Part shown: positions 7,611-15,300 of the stretch, piece by piece
Layout: every line of letters starts with the position of its first letter
Numbering within the stretch: the stretch's first letter is position 1
NCBI GenBank assembly: GCA_905193485.1
Contig: CAJJOX010000021.1
Span: 1-17,806, forward strand
Source of the DNA: an uncultured Porphyromonadaceae bacterium
GTDB lineage: Bacteria > Bacteroidota > Bacteroidia > Bacteroidales > Muribaculaceae
Reading direction: 5' to 3'
DNA: 17,806 bases
The notes under the pieces: model-generated
Databases searched by the model: none
Told to the model about the DNA's origin: nothing
The model's input: the letters and a program-made list of their open reading frames with translations, nothing else
Translations under genes and position numbers: made by a program

Positions 7611-7783
7611 TCGATGGCTAAAAATATGGTTGGGGGCACGGCCTGGCATTCTTTTTACTACTAAAATGTCGGATACGATGTTGTCTGTGAAATTTCACTC
7701 GTTTTTTTGAGTGTGGTAATCTGTTGATATTACGTGTTTTGTTTGTTATGGCTCAAAATTTATTGAAAAAAAATTGCGAAATG

Positions 7784-7815
7784 CTTGCGCAAACCGAAAA
7801 TCCGTCTTAACTTTG
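7784..7815 (+). promoter_or_regulatory. Promoter of the tRNA-Asp gene
   Basis: A -7 box TAACTTTG at 7808-7815 is preceded at 20 bases by CTTG (7784-7787), one mismatch from TTTG. An A-rich run at about 7756-7773 lies just upstream and may act as an UP element. Transcription would begin near 7822 and leave a leader of about 75 bases to be trimmed from the tRNA. Confidence 0.7.
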
Positions 7816-7895
7816 CAACCGCAAACGGCAAGAGAGCCATGCGGACAGAAGCAATGATGTCCGGTTTGTGAATGTAAAGGAATAATTTCCTGATT

Positions 7896-7969
7896 GGTGC
7901 GGTAGTTCAGCTGGTTAGAATACTAGCCTGTCACGCTAGGGGTCGCGGGTTCGAGTCCCGTCCGCACCG
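7896..7969 (+). tRNA. tRNA-Asp (anticodon GTC)
   Basis: A complete cloverleaf of 74 bases. The acceptor stem GGTGCGG pairs with CCGCACC, and the D arm is GTTC/GAAT. The anticodon stem CTAGC/GCTAG encloses the loop CTGTCAC with anticodon GTC. The T arm is GCGGG/CCCGT with the loop TTCGAGT. The discriminator base is G, as expected for tRNA-Asp. The 3' CCA is not encoded and must be added by the cca product. GTC tRNA-Asp carries a wobble G34, so it is a substrate class for queuosine made through queD and queE in this window. It stands alone, with its own promoter and terminator. Confidence 0.97.
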
Positions 7970-7982
7970 CCGAGGAGAGAGG

Positions 7983-8029
7983 AGAATGAGTATTGTTAGA
8001 TTTCGGTCTGCTTTACTCATTCTTTTTTT
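7983..8029 (+). terminator. Intrinsic terminator after tRNA-Asp
   Basis: A 10-bp perfect stem, AGAATGAGTA (7983-7992) with TACTCATTCT (8014-8023), encloses a 21-base loop and runs directly into a T-tract (8023-8029). The T-tract is shared with the -33 element of the yraN promoter. Confidence 0.8.
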
Positions 8030-8057
8030 GTGCTTCCCGGATATATTCTTACCTTTG
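8027..8057 (+). promoter_or_regulatory. Promoter of yraN
   Basis: TTTG at 8027-8030 and TACCTTTG at 8050-8057, with a 19-base spacer, match the Bacteroidota consensus. Start of transcription would be near 8064, giving a leader of about 15 bases before the yraN ATG at 8080. The -33 element lies in the T-tract of the tRNA terminator. Confidence 0.75.
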
Positions 8058-8079
8058 CCTGTGACATAATCGGTTATCT

Positions 8080-8454
8080 ATGGCGCAACACAATGATTTG
8101 GGAGCATGGGGTGAAATGAAGGCCCGCGAGTATCTCATAGCTCGCGGTTATGCGATTGTCGATTCCAACTTTCATGTGGGGCATAAGGAGATTGACATTA
8201 TTGCCACAAAAGGCGATCGCATAATGTTTATTGAAGTAAAGACCCGCTCCACTCCATTCAAGGATCCTTTGGACGCAGTTGACAAAAAGAAAATCAAGCG
8301 TATATCATCCGCTGCCGATTTGTTTATGCGGGCCTACGATATACGTTACGAACCTCAGTTTGACATTATCACCGTAATTGGTTGTCCTGCGACTTCCTGT
8401 GAGATCACCCACTACCCCGATGCGTTTCTGCCTCCTCTTTCCGGCGCATGGTGA
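8080..8454 (+). CDS. yraN: YraN family (UPF0102) endonuclease-fold protein
   Basis: A 124-residue protein matching the UPF0102/YraN family. It has the N-terminal LGAWGEMKAREYLIARGYAI segment, then the nuclease-like core KEIDIIATKGDRIMFIEVKTR, with the D and E-x-K residues that form the active-site triad of the PD-(D/E)XK fold. Length is normal for the family. Its cellular job is not established; the fold suggests nucleic-acid cleavage or a relation to Holliday-junction resolvases, and I add nothing beyond that. It is a single-gene unit between the tRNA-Asp terminator and the perR promoter. I see no strong terminator after it; a weak GTGTCA/TGACAC stem at 8457-8485 lacks a T-tract. Confidence 0.93.
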   Translation: MAQHNDLGAWGEMKAREYLIARGYAIVDSNFHVGHKEIDIIATKGDRIMFIEVKTRSTPFKDPLDAVDKKKIKRISSAADLFMRAYDIRYEPQFDIITVIGCPATSCEITHYPDAFLPPLSGAW

Positions 8455-8581
8455 GTGTGTCAGAAGTCAATTTCTTATTTGACACCGGCTGCTTTATGAA
8501 CAAAAGTCATAGTATTGTATTATATATAATATATGCGATTTAGATGGCGTGTGAAAACATGAGGTTAAAATAGGTTAATCT

Positions 8582-8613
8582 CTTGCTTTTGCCAAATCGG
8601 CGTGCTATCTTTG
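8582..8613 (+). promoter_or_regulatory. Promoter of perR
   Basis: TATCTTTG at 8606-8613 matches the -7 box. CTTG at 8582-8585 lies 20 bases upstream as a near-consensus -33 element. A TTGTAAT heptamer, identical to the left arm of the downstream operator, starts within the -7 box (8611-8617), which could give a second contact for the regulator. Confidence 0.7.
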
Positions 8614-8627
8614 TAATCGAAATAAAA

Positions 8628-8642
8628 TTGTAATTATTACAA
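8628..8642. promoter_or_regulatory. PerR/Fur-type operator before perR (7-1-7 inverted repeat)
   Basis: The site reads TTGTAAT T ATTACAA: two perfectly complementary seven-base arms around a single T. The 7-1-7 geometry and sequence closely resemble the known B. subtilis PerR box TTATAATNATTATAA. It lies downstream of the predicted transcription start and ends one base before the GTG start codon at 8644, so a bound protein would block elongation. Autoregulation by PerR is the natural reading. Confidence 0.8.
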
Positions 8643-8643
8643 A

Positions 8644-9063
8644 GTGGAACAGCGTACAAATATTGATATAGCTAGTGTGTCACGGATTCTAAACGAAGCC
8701 GGCATCAAGCTCTCGGTGCAACGGATAGCGGTGACATCTTATATGCTCTCGCACCGGACGCATCCCACGGCCGATGAAATATACCGTGCGTTGCTTCCCG
8801 ACTATCCCACAATCTCGCGTACAACAGTCTACAATACGCTCAATCGTCTGGTCAAGGCCGGGAAGATACGTTCGCTCGGAATTGATCGTGCCAACACCCG
8901 CTTTGACGGTTTGCTTGACGATCATGCCCACTTTGTGTGCACCTCATGCGGCGCAATCTCCGATGTGGATCTTACCGAGATGCCCAAGGCTCCTGCCGGA
9001 TGGGTGGTCGATGAAACGCAAGTGACATTCCATGGCCGGTGTCATAAGTGTGCCGGCTTATGA
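8644..9063 (+). CDS. perR: Peroxide-responsive Fur-family repressor (PerR)
   Basis: A 139-residue metal-dependent DNA-binding repressor. An N-terminal winged helix (recognition segment TISRTTVYNTLNRL, 56-69) precedes a dimerisation and metal domain. Residues aligning with the regulatory iron site of B. subtilis PerR are all present: H40, D88, H94, H96 and D107. The structural zinc cysteines C99, C102, C133 and C136 are present too. The aspartate at 107, where Fur proteins have glutamate, and the H-x-H-F-x-C-x-x-C arrangement favour PerR over Fur or Zur. Oxidation of the iron-site histidines by peroxide would release it from DNA. The start is GTG at 8644, one base after the operator. Two rubrerythrin genes follow, the expected target class. 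Confidence 0.9.
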   Translation: MEQRTNIDIASVSRILNEAGIKLSVQRIAVTSYMLSHRTHPTADEIYRALLPDYPTISRTTVYNTLNRLVKAGKIRSLGIDRANTRFDGLLDDHAHFVCTSCGAISDVDLTEMPKAPAGWVVDETQVTFHGRCHKCAGL

Positions 9064-9116
9064 AATATAATAGTGACAAATTTGATATAACGTAATTTTT
9101 TAAATCCAAATTCAGT

Positions 9117-9674
9117 ATGAAAAAGAAATTTATTTGCACCGTTTGCGGTTATGTTCATGAAGGTGATGCAGCTCCCGAAAAATGCCCTATCTGCGGTGCT
9201 CCCGCAAGCAAATTCAAAGAACTCGACGAATCAGCCGAACTTGAATTCGTTACCGAACACGAAATTGGCATAGCCAAGGATACCGATGAAGAAATGATCA
9301 AGGATCTCACGGCGCACTTCAATGGCGAATGCGGCGAAGTGGGCATGTATCTCGCCATGTCACGTCAGGCCGACCGCGAAGGATATCCCGAAATAGCCGA
9401 AGCCTTCAAACGTTATGCTTTCGAAGAAGCTGAGCACGCAGCTAAGTTTGCCGAACTCCTTGGCGAATGCGTATGGGATACCAAGACCAACCTCGAAAAA
9501 CGTATGGCTGCCGAGGCAGGTGCCAATGCCGACAAAATGCGCATTGCCCGTCGTGCAAAACAGCTCAATCTCGATGCAATCCACGATACCGTTCACGAAA
9601 TGGCAAAGGATGAAGCTCGCCACGGTCAGGGATTCCAGGGCCTCTACAACCGTTATTTCAAAAACAAAAAGTAA
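9117..9674 (+). CDS. Reverse rubrerythrin (rubredoxin then ferritin-like domain)
   Basis: A 185-residue peroxide reductase in which the rubredoxin domain comes first: C7-x2-C10 and C23-x2-C26 ([17 protein letters not shown]). The diiron ferritin-like domain follows, with E71 and E74 in [10 protein letters not shown]104 and H107 in EEAEHAAKF, and E166 and H169 in DEARHGQGF. Family members with this order (revRbr) reduce hydrogen peroxide with electrons from NAD(P)H through rubredoxin-type centres. The gene starts 53 bases after perR and is separated by 17 bases from a classical rubrerythrin. I see no PerR-type box in the gap, so co-transcription with perR is the simplest reading. Confidence 0.93.
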   Translation: MKKKFICTVCGYVHEGDAAPEKCPICGAPASKFKELDESAELEFVTEHEIGIAKDTDEEMIKDLTAHFNGECGEVGMYLAMSRQADREGYPEIAEAFKRYAFEEAEHAAKFAELLGECVWDTKTNLEKRMAAEAGANADKMRIARRAKQLNLDAIHDTVHEMAKDEARHGQGFQGLYNRYFKNKK

Positions 9675-9691
9675 TCTCCAATACTATTGTA

Positions 9692-10234
9692 ATGAAAGAC
9701 CTTAAAGGAACTCAAACCGAGAAAAATCTGCTCGAAGCATTCGCCGGCGAGTCGATGGCCCGCAACAAATACACCTACTACGCATCAAAAGCCAAAAAAG
9801 ACGGCTTTGTGCAGATCGCGAAAATCTTTGAAGAAACGGCTGCCAATGAAAAAGAGCACGCCAAAATCTGGTTCAAGATTCTTCATGGTGGCGCTGTCCC
9901 TGCAACACTCGATAATCTTAACGATGCTGCAAACGGCGAAAATTACGAATGGACCGATATGTATGAGAAATTCGCAGCCGATGCACGCGCCGAAGGCTTC
10001 GACCACATCGCAAATCTTTTTGCGATGGTGGCAAAAATCGAAAAGGAGCATGAAGAACGCTATCGAAAGCTCATCGCAAATATTGAAGGCGGACTCGTGT
10101 TTTCTCGAGAAGGCGACACTATCTGGCAGTGCTCCAATTGCGGCCATATCGTGTTCGGCCAGAAAGCCCCTGAGATTTGTCCGGTTTGCGCTCATCCGCA
10201 GGCCTATTTTGAAATCAAAGCCGAAAACTATTGA
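9692..10234 (+). CDS. rbr: Classical rubrerythrin (ferritin-like then rubredoxin domain)
   Basis: A 180-residue non-haem diiron peroxidase. The ferritin-like domain comes first, with E20 in [12 protein letters not shown], and E53 and H56 in NEKEHAK, then a second helix pair with [10 protein letters not shown]. The C-terminal rubredoxin domain has C147-x2-C150 and C163-x2-C166 ([17 protein letters not shown]). The domain order is opposite to the preceding gene. It reduces hydrogen peroxide to water in the cytoplasm of anaerobes and is a common PerR target. The 17-base gap to the upstream rubrerythrin and the strong terminator after the stop mark it as the last gene of the stress operon. Confidence 0.95.
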   Translation: MKDLKGTQTEKNLLEAFAGESMARNKYTYYASKAKKDGFVQIAKIFEETAANEKEHAKIWFKILHGGAVPATLDNLNDAANGENYEWTDMYEKFAADARAEGFDHIANLFAMVAKIEKEHEERYRKLIANIEGGLVFSREGDTIWQCSNCGHIVFGQKAPEICPVCAHPQAYFEIKAENY

Positions 10235-10255
10235 CCATCGGTCGATAGATATATA

Positions 10256-10294
10256 GAATAAAGACCGTGCCAACGCATGGTCTTTATTCGTTTT
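10256..10294 (+). terminator. Strong hairpin terminator closing the perR-rbr block
   Basis: An 11-bp perfect stem, GAATAAAGACC (10256-10266) with GGTCTTTATTC (10279-10289), is extended inward by GTGC/GCAT (one G-T pair) to about 15 bp with a CAAC tetraloop. A short T-run follows at 10291-10294. The perfect arms make it likely to work, although the T-run is brief. Confidence 0.8.
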
Positions 10295-10375
10295 GCACTA
10301 TGTGTAGCCGCGTCATCCAAACAATAATACGGCCGACCGCGTTGAATTTACATAATCATTTCATAGTAAACAATA

Positions 10376-11122
10376 ATGAAAACCGTAACCAATACCCTGC
10401 TCCAACGGCGGAGCATTCGCCGATACGAACGCCAGCCGATTGCTCCCGAACAGATGCAATTCATCTACGAGGCCATCCGTAACACTCCCACAAGCTACAA
10501 CGGCCAGCAGTTTTCAGTGATCGACATCACCGACCAGCAGCTCAAAGAACAGCTGTATGCTCTGACCAACCAGAAGCAGATCAAGACATGTTCGCATTTT
10601 ATGGTGTTTTGCGCCGATTTTCATAAAATCACAGTCGGAGCCGAAGCGAAAGATGTTGATATGCCCGATTTCTGTCACACCGCCGATGGAATCAGTGTGG
10701 GAACCATTGATGCCGCTCTGGCCATGATGAGCGCTCTCGTGGCTGCCGAGTCGCTGGGGCTCGGTGCTTGCTGCATAGGATATGCACGTACTGCGGCGCC
10801 CGACGATTTCGCTCGCTTGCTTAATCTGCCGCAGCGTGTTATGGTGGTGTGTGGCCTTGCTTTGGGCATACCTCGTGAACTTCCCGATCTTAAGCCGAAA
10901 CAGCCTCTTGATCTGGTGATACATCACGATCGCTACCACGACGATGACCTTGCGGAAAAAGTGCTTGCCTACGATGCGGAGATTATGACATACAATGCCA
11001 ATCGTGCCGGGACAAAATCGTCAAACGACTGGGTTGACCATATCGTCGGTTACTATCGCGAAGCGATGGGCTACCGAATGCTTGACGCAATGCGCCGACA
11101 GGGATTTGACCCGCAGCGATGA
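10376..11122 (+). CDS. NfsA-like NAD(P)H-dependent flavin oxidoreductase (nitroreductase)
   Basis: A 248-residue FMN-dependent reductase of the nitroreductase superfamily. The N-terminus LLQRRSIRRYERQPI carries the conserved arginine-rich FMN-binding RRSxRxy signature. A central SYNGQQFSVI matches the NfsA/FRP subgroup, and the DAALAMMSALVAAESLGLGACCIGYAR segment is the usual helix and glycine turn. The length is right for NfsA-type enzymes, which reduce nitro compounds, quinones or flavins; the physiological substrate is not readable. It has its own start ATG at 10376 downstream of the rubrerythrin terminator. I find no consensus -7 box in the 81-base gap before it and no PerR box. Its location next to the peroxide-defence genes suggests redox-stress use, which is inference only. 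Confidence 0.9.
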   Translation: MKTVTNTLLQRRSIRRYERQPIAPEQMQFIYEAIRNTPTSYNGQQFSVIDITDQQLKEQLYALTNQKQIKTCSHFMVFCADFHKITVGAEAKDVDMPDFCHTADGISVGTIDAALAMMSALVAAESLGLGACCIGYARTAAPDDFARLLNLPQRVMVVCGLALGIPRELPDLKPKQPLDLVIHHDRYHDDDLAEKVLAYDAEIMTYNANRAGTKSSNDWVDHIVGYYREAMGYRMLDAMRRQGFDPQR

Positions 11123-11171
11123 GGCCGCTTTGACCCATATATGGATTTTTTAGCGTCTGACACGTCATTTA

Positions 11172-11203
11172 TTTGCCGGATCGTGGAGGATTGTGTAATT
11201 TTG
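11172..11203 (+). promoter_or_regulatory. Promoter of the carA operon
   Basis: TTTG at 11172-11175 and TAATTTTG at 11196-11203 with a 20-base spacer are a full consensus match. Transcription would start near 11210, leaving a leader of about 63 bases before carA. I see no attenuator or pyrimidine-responsive fold in that leader. Confidence 0.75.
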
Positions 11204-11272
11204 CAAGGTTTTCCGATAGAAAGCCTGCAAATATTTTTAAAGTTTCGTTTTTGCACTACATAATTCTATCGC

Positions 11273-12343
11273 ATGCACAACACAATTCCGGCTGTGCTCG
11301 TCCTTGAGGACGGCACGCGATTCGAGGGGCAGTCGTTCGGCTACCCGGGGGCTGCGGCCGGCGAGGTGGTTTTCAATACCGCCATGACCGGATATCCCGA
11401 GAGCCTCACCGATCCGTCTTACGAAGGGCAGATCTTGGTCACCACCTATCCTATTCTTGGAAATTATGGCGTTCCACCGCGCCGAGAGAAGGACGATGTC
11501 AGCGTCTACTATGAAAGCGAGCGCATCCATTGTCGCGCTATCATAGCTCAGGACTATTCGTGGCAGCATTCACACTGGCAGGCCGACAGGTCGCTGGCGC
11601 AATGGCTCAATGAAGAGAAAGTGCCTGGTCTTTACGGCATAGACACCCGTGCCCTCACAAAGCATCTGCGTGAACGCGGATCCATGCTCGGCAAGATAAT
11701 AGTGGAGGGAAGCGGCGATCCCGGATTCTACGATCCCAACCGCGAGAACCTTGTGGCAAAAGTGAGTTGCCGCAATGTCGAGGAGCATGGCTCCGGCGAC
11801 AAAACCGTCGTGCTTGTCGATTGTGGAGTAAAGCACAATATAATCCGGTGCCTCACACGTCGCGGCGTCAGGGTGGTCAGGGTACCGTGGGATTATGATT
11901 TCACCACCATCCCTTACGACGGACTTTTTATTTCCAACGGACCCGGAAACCCCGATATGGTCGACGTGACCGTGGGAAATCTCCGGAAGGCGCTTTCCAT
12001 TGGACGGCCGGTGTGTGGGATCTGCATGGGCAATCAGCTTTTGGCAAAAGCTGCGGGAGCCTCCACCTACAAGCTCAAATACGGCCATCGCAGCCACAAT
12101 CAGCCCGTGCGGCAGGTCGGCACCGACCGTTGTTTCATCACTTCGCAAAACCATGGCTTCGCCGTCGATACCGACTCTCTTCCTTCCGATTGGGAGCCTC
12201 TGTTCATCAATATGAACGACGGCACTAACGAAGGAATCCGTCACCGCACCCTTCCTTTCTTCTCCGCCCAGTTCCATCCCGAAGCCAGCAGCGGACCGAA
12301 GGACACTGAGTTTCTTTTCGACGATTTTATCAGCATGCTTTGA
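11273..12343 (+). CDS. carA: Carbamoyl-phosphate synthase small (glutaminase) subunit
   Basis: Supplies ammonia from glutamine to CarB for carbamoyl phosphate, the precursor of pyrimidines and arginine. The 356-residue protein has the N-terminal CPSase small-chain domain (VFNTAMTGYPESLTDPSYEGQI, HLRERGSM) and a C-terminal class I glutaminase. The nucleophile is C251 in VCGICMGNQLLA; the other triad members H335 and E337 are in FHPE. The motif reads G-N-Q where many CarA proteins have G-H-Q; the catalytic triad itself is intact, and I recall the asparagine form from other Bacteroidota. It opens a compact operon with carB 26 bases downstream. Confidence 0.96.
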   Translation: MHNTIPAVLVLEDGTRFEGQSFGYPGAAAGEVVFNTAMTGYPESLTDPSYEGQILVTTYPILGNYGVPPRREKDDVSVYYESERIHCRAIIAQDYSWQHSHWQADRSLAQWLNEEKVPGLYGIDTRALTKHLRERGSMLGKIIVEGSGDPGFYDPNRENLVAKVSCRNVEEHGSGDKTVVLVDCGVKHNIIRCLTRRGVRVVRVPWDYDFTTIPYDGLFISNGPGNPDMVDVTVGNLRKALSIGRPVCGICMGNQLLAKAAGASTYKLKYGHRSHNQPVRQVGTDRCFITSQNHGFAVDTDSLPSDWEPLFINMNDGTNEGIRHRTLPFFSAQFHPEASSGPKDTEFLFDDFISML

Positions 12344-12369
12344 CCAATCAGATAATCCCCTCACACATT

Positions 12370-15300
12370 ATGAACCACAACCTCGATTCTACCATAAAGA
12401 AGGTGTTGCTGCTGGGCAGCGGTGCCTTGAAAATCGGCGAGGCCGGCGAATTTGACTATTCCGGCTCGCAAGCCCTCAAGGCCATGAAGGAGGAAGGCAT
12501 AACCACTGTGCTGATAAATCCTAATATAGCCACGGTGCAGACTTCTTCCGATGTTGCCGACAAGATCTATTTCCTCCCTGTCACGCCTTTCTTTGTCGAA
12601 AAAGTGATTGAACGCGAGCGCCCCGACGGCATTCTCCTCGCGTTCGGCGGGCAGACAGCCCTCAACTGCGGCGTGGAACTATGGAAGTCGGGTGTCCTTG
12701 AACGCTACGACGTCAAGGTGCTCGGCACACCCGTGCGCGCCATAATGGACACCGAGGATCGCGAGCTGTTTGTGCGCCGGCTTGATGAAATAGACGTGCG
12801 CACTATTAAAAGTGAGGCCGTAAGCACCGTCGACGATGCAAAGAAAGCGGCTATACGACTCGGCTACCCCGTGATTGTCAGGGCCGCTTACGCTCTCGGT
12901 GGCCTCGGAAGCGGGTTCTGTGACGACGAGAGCCATCTTGTCGCGCTGACCGAGAAAGCGCTTGCATTTTCTCCGCAGGTGCTTGTCGAAAAATCGCTCA
13001 AAGGATGGAAAGAGGTGGAATATGAAGTGGTGCGGGATCGTTTTGACAATTGTATCACCGTCTGCAATATGGAAAATTTCGATCCGCTAGGCATCCACAC
13101 CGGCGAATCGATTGTCGTGGCTCCCTCTCAGACCCTTTCCAACGAAGACTATCATTATCTGCGCAAACTCGCCATAAAAATCATCCGTCATCTCGGCATC
13201 GTGGGTGAATGCAATGTGCAGTATGCCTTTGACACCGAGTCGATGGACTACCGTGTAATAGAAGTCAATGCCCGTCTGAGCCGTTCGTCGGCTCTTGCCT
13301 CCAAGGCCACCGGATATCCCTTGGCTTTCGTGGCCGCGAAGCTTGCTCTCGGATATGGACTGTTCGATCTCCGTAATGCTGTCACAAAGGTCACCTCGGC
13401 ATTTTTCGAACCTGCTCTCGACTACATCGTGTGCAAGATTCCGCGCTGGGATCTCGGTAAGTTCCATGGCGTCCGTCGCGAGATCGGATCGTCAATGAAA
13501 TCGGTCGGCGAGGTCATGTCCGTGGGCCGGACATTCGAGGAGGCGCTTCAGAAAGGCCTTCGTATGATAGGGCAGGGGATGCATGGCTTCACGGCCAATC
13601 ATCCGATTGCCGTCGAGGATATTGATCATGAGCTATCCACTCCGACCGACAAGCGCATCTTTGTCATCGAGCAGGCCATCCGTAGCGGCTACGATGTCGA
13701 ACGTATCCACAGCCTTACGAAAATCGACCGGTGGTTTCTTTATCGGCTGAAAAATATTGTCGATACGGCTGACGCTCTTTCCGGATTCTCCGATGTCGGA
13801 AGCCTTGATCCGCAGTTGCTCAAAACGGCCAAGCAGCAGGGATTTTCCGATTTCCAGATCGCGCGCATCGTCCTTAAAGGATCTATGACCGACAGCGATG
13901 CCGCCTCTATGGCAGTGCGCCGCCGTCGTCTCGGCCTCGGCATACGCCCCGTTGTCAAACAGATCGATACTCTCGCCGCCGAATATCCCGCGATGACCAA
14001 CTATCTCTACCTTACATACAACGGTTCTGCCGATGATATTGACATCGCTTCCGACCATCGTTCGGTCGTCGTGCTCGGATCGGGCGCCTATCGCATCGGT
14101 TCGTCGGTCGAATTCGACTGGTGCTCGGTCAACGCTTTGCAGACGGTCAAACGTGAGGGGTGGCGCTCGGTGATGATCAATTACAACCCCGAAACCGTAT
14201 CGACCGACTATGATATGTGCGATCGCCTTTATTTTGATGAACTCACTTTCGAGCGTGTTATGGACATTCTCGACATTGAGCGCCCGCATGGTGTCATTCT
14301 TAGCGTCGGGGGGCAGATTCCCAACAATCTTGCTGTCAAGCTCGACCGCGAGCATGTCAATATACTTGGCACATCGGCAGCAAGCATCGACAATGCCGAG
14401 GACCGCAACAAGTTCTCAGCCATGCTCGACAGTCTTCACATCGATCAGCCACGATGGCGCGAGCTCACGAGCTTCGACGACATCACATCTTTCATCGATG
14501 AGGTCGGTTTTCCCGTACTCGTGCGCCCGAGCTATGTGCTTTCCGGCGCGGCCATGAACGTTTGTTCCAATACCGACGAGTTGCATCGCTTCCTTCGCCT
14601 TGCCGCCGAGGTGTCTAAGAAACATCCTGTCGTGGTTACCGAATTCATTCAGAATGCCAAAGAGATCGAAATGGACGCTGTCGCCCAGCAAGGTGAGATA
14701 AAAGTCTATGCGATATCCGAGCATATCGAGTTTGCCGGTGTGCATTCGGGCGACGCCACCATACAGTTCCCTCCCCAGAAACTGTATGTCGAAACGATGC
14801 GTCGTATCAAGAAGATCGGTTCGCAGATAGCGCGCGCACTCAACATTTCCGGTCCGTTCAACATACAGTTCCTTGCTAAAAACAACGATATCAAGGTAAT
14901 TGAATGCAATCTACGCGCATCGCGTTCGTTCCCGTTTGTCAGCAAGGTGTTGAAGATTAATTTCATTGACCTCGCCACCCGCATCATGCTTGGCATTCTT
15001 GTCGAAAAGCCTTCAAAAAGCGCCTTCCACCTCGATTATGTCGGCATCAAGGCCTCTCAGTTCAGTTTTTCGCGTCTACAGGGCGCTGATCCCGTGCTTG
15101 GCGTCGATATGGTGTCGACCGGTGAAGTCGGATGTATCGGCGCCGACACTTCGGAAGCGATCCTCAAGTCGATGCTTGCCGTCGGACTCCGTGTGCCCGA
15201 GAAAGGAGTGTTGCTATCAACCGGTACAGCAAAGCAGAAAGCCAACATGCTCGAGGCCGCCGGAATGCTTCATCGTTTCGGGCTTCCGATCTATGCTACG

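Larger units (their letters stand above)
7570..7895. other. AT-rich divergent intergenic region, umuC to tRNA-Asp
   Basis: This 326-base spacer holds no coding sequence that I can support. The left end carries the umuC promoter and inverted repeat. The middle (about 7620-7780) is AT-rich with short hairpin-forming pieces, such as CACTC/GAGTG around a T-run near 7708-7725, and no recognisable gene. The right end carries an A-tract, the tRNA promoter and the tRNA leader, with a 6-bp hairpin CGGACA/TGTCCG at 7842-7863. Confidence 0.7.

Noticed and set aside
7896..7969. tRNA-Asp as an integration (attachment) site
   Set aside because: No integrase, no repeat of the tRNA 3' end and no foreign gene block adjacent; yraN and perR look like core genes.
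8457..8485. GTGTCA/TGACAC hairpin after yraN
   Set aside because: Only six pairs, a large loop and no T-tract; insufficient for a terminator call.
8518..8531. Perfect 14-base palindrome made only of A and T, upstream of perR
   Set aside because: AT-only alternation in an AT-rich gap easily gives such symmetry by chance; no link to the promoter, which lies 75 bases further on.
10350..10375. Possible PerR-like box (ACATAAT C ATTTCAT) before the nitroreductase
   Set aside because: The arms are mostly non-complementary and match the perR operator poorly, so there is no real support.
11135..11151. CCATATATGG followed by a T-run after the nitroreductase, a possible terminator
   Set aside because: The self-complementary core can form only a three-base stem with a loop, too weak for an intrinsic terminator.
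12340..12369. TTG start of carB overlapping the carA stop
   Set aside because: The extra ten residues precede the normal CarB N-terminus; ATG 12370 gives a family-like beginning.
13633..14355. Minus-strand open frame of 240 residues inside carB
   Set aside because: Antisense shadow of a highly conserved gene with strong codon bias; no promoter or family resemblance.
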